Positions 1-26,883 of a stretch of 64,000 nt of DNA are shown here, in pieces. The stretch comes from Hypomesus transpacificus (lineage: Eukaryota; Chordata; Actinopteri; Osmeriformes; Osmeridae), in the NCBI RefSeq assembly GCF_021917145.1, contig NC_061071.1:383375-447374 (forward strand). Direction: 5' to 3'. The position numbers and the translations under genes were made by a program. The notes beneath the pieces were generated by a model, which saw only the letters and a program-made list of their open reading frames with translations, did not search any database and had not been told where the DNA came from. Every line of letters begins with the position of its first letter. Within the stretch, counting starts at the first letter, position 1.

Positions 1-258
1 TGTGTGTGTATCACTTACAGAAAATACCTTTTGGGAGATATTCAAGGACCATAAAAGGCACTGAACAAGTTTAAATGGTTAATAACTCCTTTAAGTTGTG
101 CTTATTTTAATACATTAGTACTCAACTCACGATGAAGACACATCGTTGTATTGGAAAGATTTTGTGGACAGCTAAAACAATGTTTGCCAGAGGATCTTGT
201 GCACACAGGAGAGTTTTCACTAAACCCCAACCCTCCAAGGCCGGTTATTGTTCATTTC

Positions 259-376
259 ATGGCATTTGGAACCAAACCAACGGTTCTGTTTTCACTCGTG
301 ATCAGCTTCATGCTAGTTTTACTCACGGGTCAATCAGCTGCAGTTGGAAACATTTCAACTGTGAAACACAACGTCT
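259..376 (+). CDS. abi3bp: Candidate first coding exon of abi3bp (signal peptide)
   Basis: An open frame from the ATG at 259 encodes a convincing secretion signal (basic start, hydrophobic core VLFSLVISFMLVLLTG, then QSAAVG). If spliced at the phase-1 GT at 377, it joins in frame to the exon at 1734 (RRQNMKVRINATGD). This spacing resembles the human protein, where a signal peptide is followed by about a dozen residues before the first FN3 strand. The donor (GTGCCA) is weak and no promoter is evident, so the true first exon could instead lie upstream of the window. Confidence 0.38.
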
Positions 377-1733
377 GTGCCAAGAATGAGCTTGCATGAT
401 TACACACGTCTTGAGTGTCAAACCCGCCAAGAGACCGTGTAGGCTTTCCCATAATTTGAGTAGGCCACAGGATGCCAACATAATCTGCAGAACAAACATC
501 CTAAAGAAAACCGAAGAGACAGAAGAAGGACCTACTTATTATCGGACACGATCCGGCTGGGAAATTAGGGTTGGCCTACTCCCAAACATTCTACCTTCTT
601 GCTTTTCATGATCCCCATGCAACGCAAAGGGCTCATATGGCTGACCTCAGCTGAAGGTAAAACTCCACGTGAATCTTTTATAGATGTTGGTGGATTTAAA
701 ATCAAACTCTCCTTGATGGAAAGCATCAGTGGCTTGTGAAACTTTACGTTAAGTCACAACCCATAGCATAATGAGACAAAAAATGCCAAATTGAAAAAGT
801 TGAAAGATTCAGTTGATTAAAATGAGGAAAAAACCCTTGACAATCGCTGAATCCCTTGTCAACAAAGTCAGTCTGAGGCAACAGTTTTGTTTGGGATGGA
901 TAAGGTGGTATTCAAGGGGTACTTTGTTTACCCTGGACTGCAGAAAACGGTAGTGCTGTTTTTCCAAACAAACTAAACAAGCAGCCTTTTAAACTCATCC
1001 AAACCAACAGTTCCTGGCAACTTTCCAGTCGTCCTACCAGCTATTTTGTTTGCTTGATACTTTGCCATTGTTAAAGAGTTTAGGAGCAAACACTTGTAAT
1101 GAAAGAGGTCATATTCCATGGGTTCATCACAAGTTTCCCCTTTGAATTACAGTAATTAAGTTATCGTCAAAGCTTAATTAACACAAATGGTTTGGCACCT
1201 TAGGGTGTTTTTCTACAGTATTCAAGCAGGCAGCTGATTGATGTGTGTGGTGACACATCCACAACAGAATAATGTTTCTTAAAGCCGACCCAAGCTTCTT
1301 TATGTGGCTTTTCAAGCCTGGTTTTCATGAGCTTTTAAGGGGCTCTTTAACTCAGTGTAATCAGTCAAGTTCCTAAGAAGTGTGGATATGAGCGGAAAAG
1401 GAGAGCTTCTCCCTGCTGAAGAATGTATTTCTGGGACTGAATGATTCCAGGACGGGACGTTTAAGAGATTTCCACTGACAGCTATTTAGCCTCCGAAACC
1501 TAGAGAAACCAAGATCTGGAAGATCCCCAAACCTAGAACCCCCATCCATCCTAACAACATTCGTTGCAATGTGAACTAACAATAACATATACAGTGTCTA
1601 CAGTATTTATTTTGTCCAAAGTCAAAAATGTTCCAGAATGCATTGTTGTATCTTGGGTAAAAAAGAAGAAAATAAATAAAAATGATTTTGAGACAATGTA
1701 TTTCATTTAACACTATCAACCTTCTCTCCATAG

Positions 1734-16687
<14,954 letters not shown>

Positions 16688-17940
16688 GACCCTCTGCACC
16701 CTGGGAGAAGATGTATATCCCACAGGCTGGACTGGTGACAGGGTGGTGCTGTTGTCTCCAGTCTCTGGATGACGTGTATCCCTCTGTGCCACACGGAACC
16801 CAGACTTGTCAAGAGAATTGTACAGAATCTACATGTCAGGGAGTTCGATTGAGTGCCTTTGTAACATTTAACTGCAAATGTGGCTCCTTTCACTATTTAT
16901 CAATCATGGCAAATGAGACAAAACCGATAACGACAAACGGAAGAATTACAGAGATCGTTGTTACTGTCCGCAGTGTGTGGCAACAAACATACACTAGATA
17001 TATTTTTTAGATAATGGGAAGCTGGCTCCCTAAAATTATTTTGATAACTTGTATGATATTATTTATCAAAGTTTCTGATGCCATATATTCCTTGTATAGC
17101 CCACCAGTGTGACAGGGATTGGTATATAATGCAATGCTTCTGCTGTAAAGTGTACCAGCTTACACACTTCCATCAACAGTGACTGTTTAAGAAATAACGG
17201 TACAGAAAACAGGGAAAGAGTCAAACTTTTTAACACAAGGTTTTAGCTCTGACATACCTCCATGACTCTTAAACGCAGGACAGAGAAAATATGTTTCAAT
17301 AATCAATAATGATCAATAATGTTTACATAACTTCAGTTTACATTTCATCATCAAACTCATCAACATTCACATACAGTGGCAGCAAGAACATTCAGTGACA
17401 GACTCACTCAATGTCATGCATAAACACAGAACGTCATGTACCAATTAAATACGCCTCCTTCATTGGCCTTGATATATGGGGTGGGTAGAGGCTGGAGGTC
17501 GTAACACTTGCGATTTGCACAATATAAATGTATTTATATGTATATGGAGAAAAAGTATTTTTTCAACTACTTTTGCTAAACATTTCCTTAAAATGGTCAT
17601 TTGTGGCATTTAGTACCCTTTAGTAGCCTTTCAGATATGTGGGCAAACTGTAAACGTAGATGCATCCACACCAGTCGCATGGATGGAAAGTTACATGCGT
17701 GTGTTAGTCCATCCAAATATTTGGTTGTACATTGTTGTGAATCTGTGATGATTCATGAGAATCAGAAGGGGAAGGGTTTGTTGAAAAGTGACACCGTTTT
17801 GTACAGAAATACTCTTCTGTCTCATAAATGCTTGCAGATAAGTGTCTTAAGCAAATCTTTTACATGAAAATGGATTGTTGTTTTTGATATGTACGTCCAT
17901 TCTTGTATCTATTTTCAATAAAACAAACATTTTGTACATT
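16688..17940 (+). other. abi3bp: abi3bp 3' untranslated region
   Basis: About 1.25 kb of AT-rich sequence follows the TAG at 16685-16687, with no further open frame of note. It ends at a canonical AATAAA at 17917-17922, followed by T/GT-rich sequence (ttttgtacattattgttctta) suitable for cleavage near 17940. Confidence 0.75.
17917..17922 (+). terminator. abi3bp: abi3bp poly(A) signal
   Basis: Canonical AATAAA about 1.23 kb past the stop codon with a downstream GT/T-rich element. No better signal lies between it and the stop. Confidence 0.7.
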
Positions 17941-18655
17941 ATTGTTCTTATTGGGTTTCGGGGAACTTATGGAATTCCTCACTTCAGAATCAGAATGGGA
18001 TTTATTCATCATGAAAGCTTGCATAGACAAGGAATTTGCTTTGGCAGGAAGGTGCGTACAATGAACATATAAGAACCTAAAATGTAAATATGTGTACTAT
18101 GTATACTAAGGGTACATAAACTAGCAGTACTAAGTGGAATTAGAATTAGATACAATGTACAATGAGATAGGGTTAGACAATATCAAAATATAAAATACTA
18201 TTGTTTCTCAGTGGGTTTTGAGAGAGGCGTTATGAAAGCTTCGCCACCATCACTCCCAACACACACAGCCGGCTGGACTTTCCCTCAATGTCAGACCTGG
18301 CCGCAGGTCCAATTAGGAACATCAACAGTGATCCATGGATTACCACACTTTTCCAGGCAGAGAAAGAGAGAGTGAGTGAGAGAGTGAGTGAGTCAGACAG
18401 ACAGAAAGTGAAGGAGAGAGAGAGAGCGGGAAAACGACAGTGATCCAAAAGCCAAACTCAACACAGATATTCTTCGAATCCATCGAGGTGGTGGTGTTGA
18501 GACTGGGAGGAAGGGAGGGGAGGACTTCTATAACTGCCTCTGGATGTCTTCATACGTTTTGCTAAAGAAGGTAATGGTCTGGGGGTGAAAACAAATGTCA
18601 CTTCAAGGTGGAACTTAGTCTCTGATAGACGAATAACTTAGGGGCCTGCCACCAC

Positions 18656-18716
18656 TCTCCCTCTCTGTCTCTCTGTCTTTCTGTCTGTCTGTCTGTGTGT
18701 CTCTCTCTCTCTCTCT

Positions 18717-18798
<82 letters not shown>

Positions 18799-18837
18799 GT
18801 CTGTATGTCTGTCTCTGTCTCTCTGTCTCTGTCTCTG

Positions 18838-18890
<53 letters not shown>

Positions 18891-18902
18891 GTCTGTCTCT
18901 CT
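18656..18902 (+). repeat. CT/CTGT microsatellite
   Basis: About 245 nt of (CT)n interspersed with TGTC blocks. It gives long but meaningless Arg-Glu and Ser-Leu open frames on both strands. Confidence 0.95.
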
Positions 18903-21030
18903 GGAATGGTTTGTGGAATTGTGAGCCTTCTTGTTTTGCAAGGAAAGTATGTCTTTCCTCCACACACACAACCAACTCAGTACATAAATATTTATTGGGA
19001 AAGCATTGACAGTATCACATTTTTGGAACATCGCAAACTGGATCATATCCCTCAAAATGCTGATGTGTAGGCTCAATATAGGAGGTATCATTGTGTTTAC
19101 AACTCAGTGGTTAATCACATCAGAGGTGCTATGAGGATGGAACATACAGCATGTCAACGGAACTTGATATATCACCTTTTGAATCGGCTCACACGGATGG
19201 TTCTAGAACGTTCGCGTTACCACGGTAATCAAATGAATGGGTGAGGGCTCCGTATTCTTAAATTACTCTCTAAAAGAAAGTAAAGCTGGTTGATCGGTCA
19301 AGGCCAATCTTGACACCAGCAAAGACATACTGAGTCAAAAGAAGGAACTAAACAGCTTCCCCCCTCGCAAGCGCAACAGAGAGCCACTAGGGGCAGACCA
19401 GCACGGTCACGCTACACAACGCACTGCTCCTGACATGGTTGTAAGTGGCCGAGTCGCACCACACTGGCCACCCACACAGGGAACTCACAAACCCAACACA
19501 GCTGTTTCAACAACAGGCCAGTCTCTGTAGATACTGACAGTTTCACATGATGGGCTGCTTCATGGCTGGCCAGTTCTCCATGGTAGGAAAAATGGGGCAA
19601 AACTGTGGTGCTTGGCCAGGAAATTAATGCAGCAGACTAATGATCACAAGCTAAATTTGGAGTCTGGAGAGTGCGAATGTGCACAGCGAAGGTCAGAACC
19701 ACATGGCCCTGTGGATCGCTTATGGATGGTTGGATTACATCACTGGGTGATGACAAGAGCTCCTACTTTTAGGCCATGCATGTGTTTGAACATTCAGGGG
19801 ATGGGATTCCTTGTGTATTCACAGGACGTGATAAAAACTCATTTTCTCGGGTATTGACATGGCCAGTCAGGACACGGCCGCAGGCAAACGCAGGACAGAC
19901 TGCTGGGAGTTGTAGTCCACAGCCAGATGGAAGCACTCAGTCTGCAGGAGCAGGCCTGGACACCGGGGACCCTCTCCACCTCGGTGTCACTCCCATCTCC
20001 CTGCTTCCTGGAAAACGTTGGTTGATGGAAGCCAGTCTGATGGAGTGGGGGGAGGGATGTCTCTGAAGCAACCCTGGGGACTGTGCGAGATTAAACAGCC
20101 AGAGTTCCAGAGTGCCGGCTGGACTGTTTTAACATGGATGGTGTTGTGATTCTCCTTCTTTTTGGGATTGACGCAAAGAGTTATAGGTCCAGGTGCTTCT
20201 TTGAAGGCGATTGCTCAGAAATGCTTCGGGAGAGATTGACTTGATCGTTGGGTAAATTAACTGAGCTAGTCGCAAAGCGTCATCGTTGTAAAGTCTTCTT
20301 TAACTGCCTGTGTGAAGAGGAACAACTGTGTGGCTCACCTCTGTTTAGCTTTCTGCTGGAACTACAGTAGGATGTCATGTCAACACAGAATCCCTCAGAG
20401 TCGGGGTGAGTGCTGGATGAGCCATTACATTAACAAAGCATTGAACGAGATGGGGCTGCAAAAACCATCACAACTCCGATCTCTACGGAGTGGTGTCTCC
20501 GTGTGTGAGTCAGTCAACGTCGTGGAACAGGACATCAATCTCCAGACTTCTCTCCTCTCACATCCCTCCTTTCCCTGGAGTCTGACACCCTTTCTCCGTT
20601 TACCATCCTCCCTCCATCTCTCCACTCGGCCCTCCAAGTCTATCGTTCACAAACAGGGAATCCCTGCCCAGATAGGATTAGGGAATTTCCTCTGGACCAC
20701 AACTCATCTGTCTAGAAGCCCCCCGAGAGAAACATGACAACGGGAGAAAAGAAGTAAAACAAAATAGCAAAAAAAAAAGATACTTTCTTTTTCTAGCAAT
20801 CTAAAATCTACCCCTTTCTAGGGGTCTAGATTCTTGTTTCCAAAACAGTCCCTGGAGGGCTTCTAAATCAGACACAAAATGTTCCTCTCCTTGCACTTCA
20901 ACACGCTCTCTGGGATGACCTCCCATTCTCATGCTGGTGTAGATTGGGAGAGAACGTGATTGCACGGACTGACGACCACATTGAATCGGCTAATGGGACC
21001 ATTCAGGACATCATGTCCAGAATCATCAAC

Positions 21031-21246
21031 AAATGGAAGTGTGTTCTGGGAGAAGAACACAAGCTGAAGTGTGTTCTGGGAGAAGAACACAAGCTGAAGT
21101 GTGTTCTGGGAGAAGAACACAAGCTGAAGTGTGTTCTGGGAGAAGAACACAAGCTGAAGTGTGTTCTGGGAGAAGAACACAAGCTGAAGTGTGTTCTGGG
21201 AGAAGAACACAAGCTGAAGTGTGTTCTGGGAGAAGAACACAAGCTG
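21031..21246 (+). repeat. 30-bp minisatellite, 7 copies
   Basis: Seven tandem copies of a 30-bp unit (core gtgttctgggagaagaacac). They are identical apart from the first six bases of copy 1. Because 30 is divisible by three and the unit has no stop in several frames, it makes artificial repeat peptides such as KCVLGEEHKL on both strands. Confidence 0.97.
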
Positions 21247-21805
21247 CTACAGAATCGTTTATAGGCAACAAGGAGCCTGTTGGGCAACCAGGACTTAGAG
21301 GGGTTTGGACTTGCGTCACCCTGAAGTGCCAGCCTTGCACATGAAGCCACTGGCATCTACACTGAAAAATAGAAACGTCATAAAACACAGCTAGCAAAAG
21401 TAGTAGAAGTTCATTAATATTTAATCTACTATTAAAAATATTAAAAAGTTCTACATGCTGTGGGAAAATAGCTAGGGATGCGTGCAACACTTCTCCTGGA
21501 AAAGTAATTTTTCTCATAATACTTACGCAACTACAGGGAAAGTACACTATAAGAGGCATATTGGGAAAAAATGTCTGATTTCCCAAACTGCTCAGCTACA
21601 AAACCAGCTATGACAACCCTAACCCCATGAACCGTCGAAAAAAGAGAAAGGTGATGGGGTTGTGCAAATCCAAAGATTGAGAAACAACCTGCGAGTAGGG
21701 GTGCTTTTAAATGAAGCCCGTTCCAGAGGGCATGTGGCCTTGAACTCTTGAGTACCTGCAGAGTAAGTATCCAGTGAGTGGAAATCCACTCAGCTTTCCC
21801 CCTTA

Positions 21806-21810
<5 letters not shown>

Positions 21811-21843
<33 letters not shown>

Positions 21844-21851
21844 CCTCTCTC

Positions 21852-21914
<63 letters not shown>

Positions 21915-21936
21915 GTCTCTCTCTCTCTCTCTCTCG

Positions 21937-22032
<96 letters not shown>

Positions 22033-22091
22033 TTCTCTTTCTCTTGCTCTCTCTCTCTCTCTTCCTCAACCTCTCTCTCTTTCTCTCTCTA
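21811..22091 (+). repeat. CT microsatellite
   Basis: About 280 nt of (CT)n with sparse G and T interruptions. Confidence 0.95.
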
Positions 22092-22750
22092 TGGCCTGTT
22101 ATCCATCAACTCTGTTAAACAACTCAGAAAAAAGCAGAAATCCAGTTATGGCTTACGTAAGAAGGCCTTGTCTTTTCAATAGCATACCTACAAGGGAACT
22201 TCACTCAATGTAAAACCTTCTTCAGACCATCATCCATGCTTAAAATTGAGGTTCTGCTGTGGGAAGGCACCGCGACCGGCTCAACAAGAGGCATTTCTTA
22301 CGTATAAGCAGTACTTTCTTTTTTTCTGTCAGTGAATGAGCTTGACCCCAGTCATTACAGAGAACCCTACTACATTCGAAACACCTGCTTTCTACGATGT
22401 TTCCATTCAAGATGAAGCATGTTGTGACATAAGAACATACTTCACGACCAGTTAGCCAGCGCCTCTGCACACCTTCTAAATGCGGTTTTTATCCCTTTGC
22501 TGACTTAAAAATTGTTGAATTGATCGTGTCTTTGAGAAATGAAAATGAGCTTCCCCTGATTTCAAACAACTCTGGGACCAAATCCCTTACTGCATCAACT
22601 GTCTCAGGACAGAATCTCATAAACAGCCGAATGGCTAAATTCCAAGTACAAAGAGATAACAGAGGTGTGTTCACTTTGAAATCCCATCCAGGTGACACGA
22701 ATAGGGGACTCCAACGCCAGGCTCCAGCACACCCAGCTCCTTCTGACCAG

Positions 22751-23719
22751 ACAGGAGCAGAGAGAGCAGACCCAATACGTAGCACGACGTGTATCAGTGC
22801 ACTGAACAACACAGACAGGAGCAGAGAGAGCAGACCCAATACGTAGCACGACGTGTATCAGTGCACTGAACAACACAGACAGGAGCAGAGAGAGCAGACC
22901 CAATACGTAGCACGACGTGTATCAGTGCACTGAACAACACAGACAGGAGCAGAGAGAGCAGACCCAATACGTAGCACGACGTGTATCAGTGCACTGAACA
23001 ACACAGACAGGAGCAGAGAGAGCAGACCCAATACGTAGCACGACGTGTATCAGTGCACTGAACAACACAGACAGGAGCAGAGAGAGCAGACCCAATACGT
23101 AGCACGACGTGTATCAGTGCACTGAACAACACAGACAGGAGCAGAGAGAGCAGACCCAATACGTAGCACGACGTGTATCAGTGCACTGAACAACACAGAC
23201 AGGAGCAGAGAGAGCAGACCCAATACGTAGCACGACGTGTATCAGTGCACTGAACAACACAGACAGGAGCAGAGAGAGCAGACCCAATACGTAGCACGAC
23301 GTGTATCAGTGCACTGAACAACACAGACAGGAGCAGAGAGAGCAGACCCAATACGTAGCACGACGTGTATCAGTGCACTGAACAACACAGACAGGAGCAG
23401 AGAGAGCAGACCCAATACGTAGCACGACGTGTATCTGTGCACTGAACAACACAGACAGGAGCAGAGAGAGCAGACCCAATACGTAGCACGACGTGTATCA
23501 GTGCACTGAACAACACAGACAGGAGCAGAGAGAGCAGACCCAATACGTAGCACGACGTGTATCAGTGCACTGAACAACACAGACAGGAGCAGAGAGAGCA
23601 GACCCAATACGTAGCACGACGTGTATCTGTGCACTGAACAACACAGACAGGAGCAGAGAGAGCAGACCCAATACGTAGCACGACGTGTATCTGTGCACTG
23701 AACAACACAGACAGGAGCA
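22751..23719 (+). repeat. 64-bp minisatellite, about 15 copies
   Basis: Tandem array of a 64-bp unit that starts acagacaggagcagagagag and contains the CpG-bearing segment acgtagcacgacgtgtatc. Copies are almost identical. A recurring A-to-T variant (gtatctgtgc instead of gtatcagtgc) marks units near 23434, 23626 and 23690. The array ends directly at a SINE. Since 64 is not a multiple of three, open frames rotate through all three frames. Confidence 0.97.
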
Positions 23720-23720
23720 A

Positions 23721-23880
23721 GCTGAGCTGAGCAGTTAGGGAATCGGGCTATAATCATAAACCGGGACGTTGTGTCCTTGGGCAAGGCACTTCACCCTACT
23801 TGCCTCGAGGGAATGTCCCTGTACTTACAGTAAGTCGCTCTGGATAAGAGCGTCTGCTAAATGACTAAAATGTAAATGTA
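23721..23880 (+). mobile_element. tRNA-derived SINE, internally deleted
   Basis: Same family as the element at 13 kb: head gagctgagcagttagggaat, body gtgtccttgggcaaggcac, tail agtcgctctggataagagcg then taaatgactaaaatgtaaat. The B-box region is missing. It abuts the 64-bp array without a spacer. Confidence 0.88.
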
Positions 23881-26806
23881 AGCAAGCACTCCAGGAGCAA
23901 GCTCTCCAACGACATGAACCGTCTCACCGTCCCCATCTTCCAGAGAGAGGAAGAGACCGGACACCTGCCAACCATCTGTTCTCCTGGTGATTTTCCTTGG
24001 ATTTTCAAACAAAAGCAATCGAAAGAATTCCAAACTAAAAGAGCATCCAAAAGACATCGCTTAATCAACACCGGACCTTGATCTCACACAGGGAGCCCGC
24101 GTGGTGGAAGTCCAACTCTCTGACATGTCCAAGATCTGATTGTTGAAACAGACGAAGGCTGGGTGAATCTTTGAGACCTTGCGTATCTGATTGTTTCTAC
24201 AGAGTCCCTGCACAAAGCGTCTGGCTTCAGGCAATCGCCGAGTGATGGATTCCCCTCTAAAAATTATTCCAATCTTAAATCTATTGGCAGAGATGGTAGA
24301 GTTACGTTTGAAAATAGGCTTGGACATAAACAGGAGTTGCTGCTGAATGTTGTGTTGAAGGCAGTTTTCACTTTCTTATTTTTTACAGTAAACATGTATT
24401 TATTGAAGTTGTCTTATTTTAACAAACAGCAACAGTACAACAAGGCACGTTACATAACACAAAAGGGCACTAAGGATCAAAGCAGAAGTTGTGTAATCCA
24501 GTTTTCACTTTCACATTTTAGTTTGGATGTGAGATCCCTCAGCCCTCAGTTCCATGCATTTCCACTGACAGGGAGACAGCTGTTATATGTGAGATTGTTA
24601 AGATCTTAACGAGGGCCTAACTTTAGAATCAAACTAATGTGCTCTCATTGATAGAGGTCATTGATCTACTAAAAGAGGGTAAAGAGTTTGATGAAATCTC
24701 TCCAAGCAAAACCTTAAGCTTCAGAGCCATACTGGGCCAAGTACAACCAACCAAACAGACTGTAATTGGTGTTTTCTAAGTAGGGGGGTTGTGGACTAAT
24801 CATGTAGACATGGTCATATAAGCCCATCTCCAGGGCTCTGGCGACAACATGGTGTGTGTAGTCTAAGTCTGGGGATGTTTTAAGAGTCGGTACGCAGCTT
24901 TGTAACTTCCAGAACTCTGCTGACACCCCATGCAGCCAGGAATGTTTCTCATTTGGGAGGGAAGAATTCCTTGGAGGAATTACATTACAGAGCTGGGCCT
25001 ATCAACATCCAGACTTGTAATGATTACTTCTGATGAAGAAACTGTCTGCACTTTCTCATCTGGTTTAAGGATGTGACAGTGATTTGCCTCCTGCTTGGAA
25101 TGATCATGAAGAGAACAACAAAACACATGCTGATTAAAATTATTTCTGAACAAGAAAATATATATGCTTGTGCAGATGTGGATGAAGAAAAATATGTTTT
25201 TAAACAATATTAATAAGGAAGTGTGAATTCTGTCCATTTGTAAATTCAGCAGGAAAGTGGATTAGCTTTAGGTTTTGGAGAGAAATGCGGACGCTTGGAG
25301 GTGTCTGGGGAGATTCAGCAAAGTGTGCTGACAATGAGCAGTGTGAAAGAGACACAGTCAGCTCTGGCCCTTCTGCTGCAGTTGTGCGTGAGAATCCAGC
25401 TGGTGTTAATTTGACCAGAGAGAAAAAACATTGATTTATGTTGGTTTTCAAAGAAATCCAAATAGCAGATTTTTTTTTTTATTGCAGTCAAATACAAGCT
25501 GTTAATGTGCTGAAAAACAACACAGAGTAAATAATAAGACTTGAACAAAAAATGAAAAGAAAAAATGAAAAGCGTCTGGCTTACATCAAACAACAATTGA
25601 GATCATCACTGGTCAAATAATACAATCAATACATTCCCCTGTTCCTAGGGCCAGGCTTGAAAGGACCACGTCATGTCAGTCCTGTGTTCTAGACGTGTGT
25701 CGTTTCCAACAGCATCATTCAGCAAGATCTCAAACACTTTCGCTGACCCGTCAAACACCTTTACTGACACAACCTCCAGCATTTTATGGTTTCCTTCAGG
25801 AGAAGCCTCTACCTAGCAACTGACAGAGTCTGCACACAGGAAGGCACCGGATCTGTTACAAGGCTAAGGCAGCTCGATTCATCATCTGTGTCTGAGGCCT
25901 CAGTGTGTCAACTGGGCAGCTAACCCTAAGTCTGCTCCTGGTTAACATTCTTCAGGGGAATGGATTCATCCAGGATCTCATGGCCTCAAATCAGAACGCA
26001 AACGCAGTTGTGTACATTTCTTTTACGGCTCGGTTGGTGATCATAGTCGTTGGCTGTATGTGCAAAGTTGGTTGTGTAAATCCAGTTCATAACCTCAAAA
26101 ACAGTATCCATGATGAGTTACAACTCCTGACTTGCAGAAAGATACAACAGGGCAAGCCTTAGTTTCCACAGCCTCGTGTTTCCAGTGTGACCGGCATATT
26201 TTACTTTCATAACTGTCGCTGGATGACAATAATGAGATGAATAACTGTTCCTGCTTTCATAAAAAAGGAGTTGAGGCCAGAATCAGTTCTTCTTCAGGAT
26301 TGTAGACTTCTGAGGCAGAAACACTATTCTGGAGCCAAACCACAAGCTTGGTTATTGGCTCTGGCCAGCGAGTCTGCTGATTGGTGCTGGCGGGGATGAT
26401 CTGGCATGCTAATTGGTCGAGAGCCACGTGCCAACAGCGAAGAAAAACAGACCCACATGGAGGGAGACAACATGGTGACAGACACAGACAGACAGGCCGG
26501 GCAGGAGTGAAAAACCTGAAGCACGACATTCAGAAATTCAAGGATGAAAATGGAAAGATGACTTCAGTGGACTGTGTTCCATCTGGACAGCCAAACAGGA
26601 AGCCATGCTTCCATGCTTGGTTCCCTTCGACATGTCGAACCACTTCTACGAAGACGGCACTCCCTGAGAAGTTCTCCATCACAAAGAGCCATGAAACAAC
26701 GTACATCCTTCCCTGCACCAGCAGGTTGTTTCATGTAATGGCAAAGGTTGATCATTCTGTGGCACAAGATATGAATCTGTCTTTTTCATCATCACATCAC
26801 AATGCA

Positions 26807-26883
26807 GCATCCAGGGGGATTTGAACCGGCGACCTCTTGATCTGCAGATCTGAACGCTCCATCACTTAGGTAATACGTATCCC
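26807..26883 (-). mobile_element. tRNA-Cys-like relic (tRNA-derived element)
   Basis: On the minus strand, CTGCAGATCAAGAGGTCGCC followed by GGTTCAAATCC matches the anticodon loop (GCA), variable and T arms of tRNA-Cys. The acceptor stem does not pair and the D-arm/A-box is degraded, so this is a pseudo-tRNA or SINE head, not a working tRNA gene. Confidence 0.65.

Noticed and set aside
18598..19091. Long Arg-Glu-rich and Ser-Leu-rich open frames
   Set aside because: Products of a CT/GA microsatellite read in several frames; no splice structure or homology. The same applies at 21.8-22.1 kb and 57.7-58.0 kb.
22604..23784. 180-codon cysteine-rich repeat frame, and a CRISPR-like appearance of regular repeats
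   Set aside because: It is a head-to-tail 64-bp minisatellite without spacers, in a vertebrate genome; frames rotate because 64 is not a multiple of three.
24061..24327. 88-codon minus-strand frame with non-repetitive composition
   Set aside because: Composition looks protein-like, but I recognise no family and see no flanking exons; not enough to call a gene.
26381..26824. 147-codon open frame
   Set aside because: No recognisable domain and no splice context. Its end overlaps a tRNA-Cys-like relic, so it is treated as chance or repeat-derived.
26807..26883. Working tRNA-Cys gene
   Set aside because: The T arm and anticodon arm match, but the acceptor stem does not pair and the A box is degraded.
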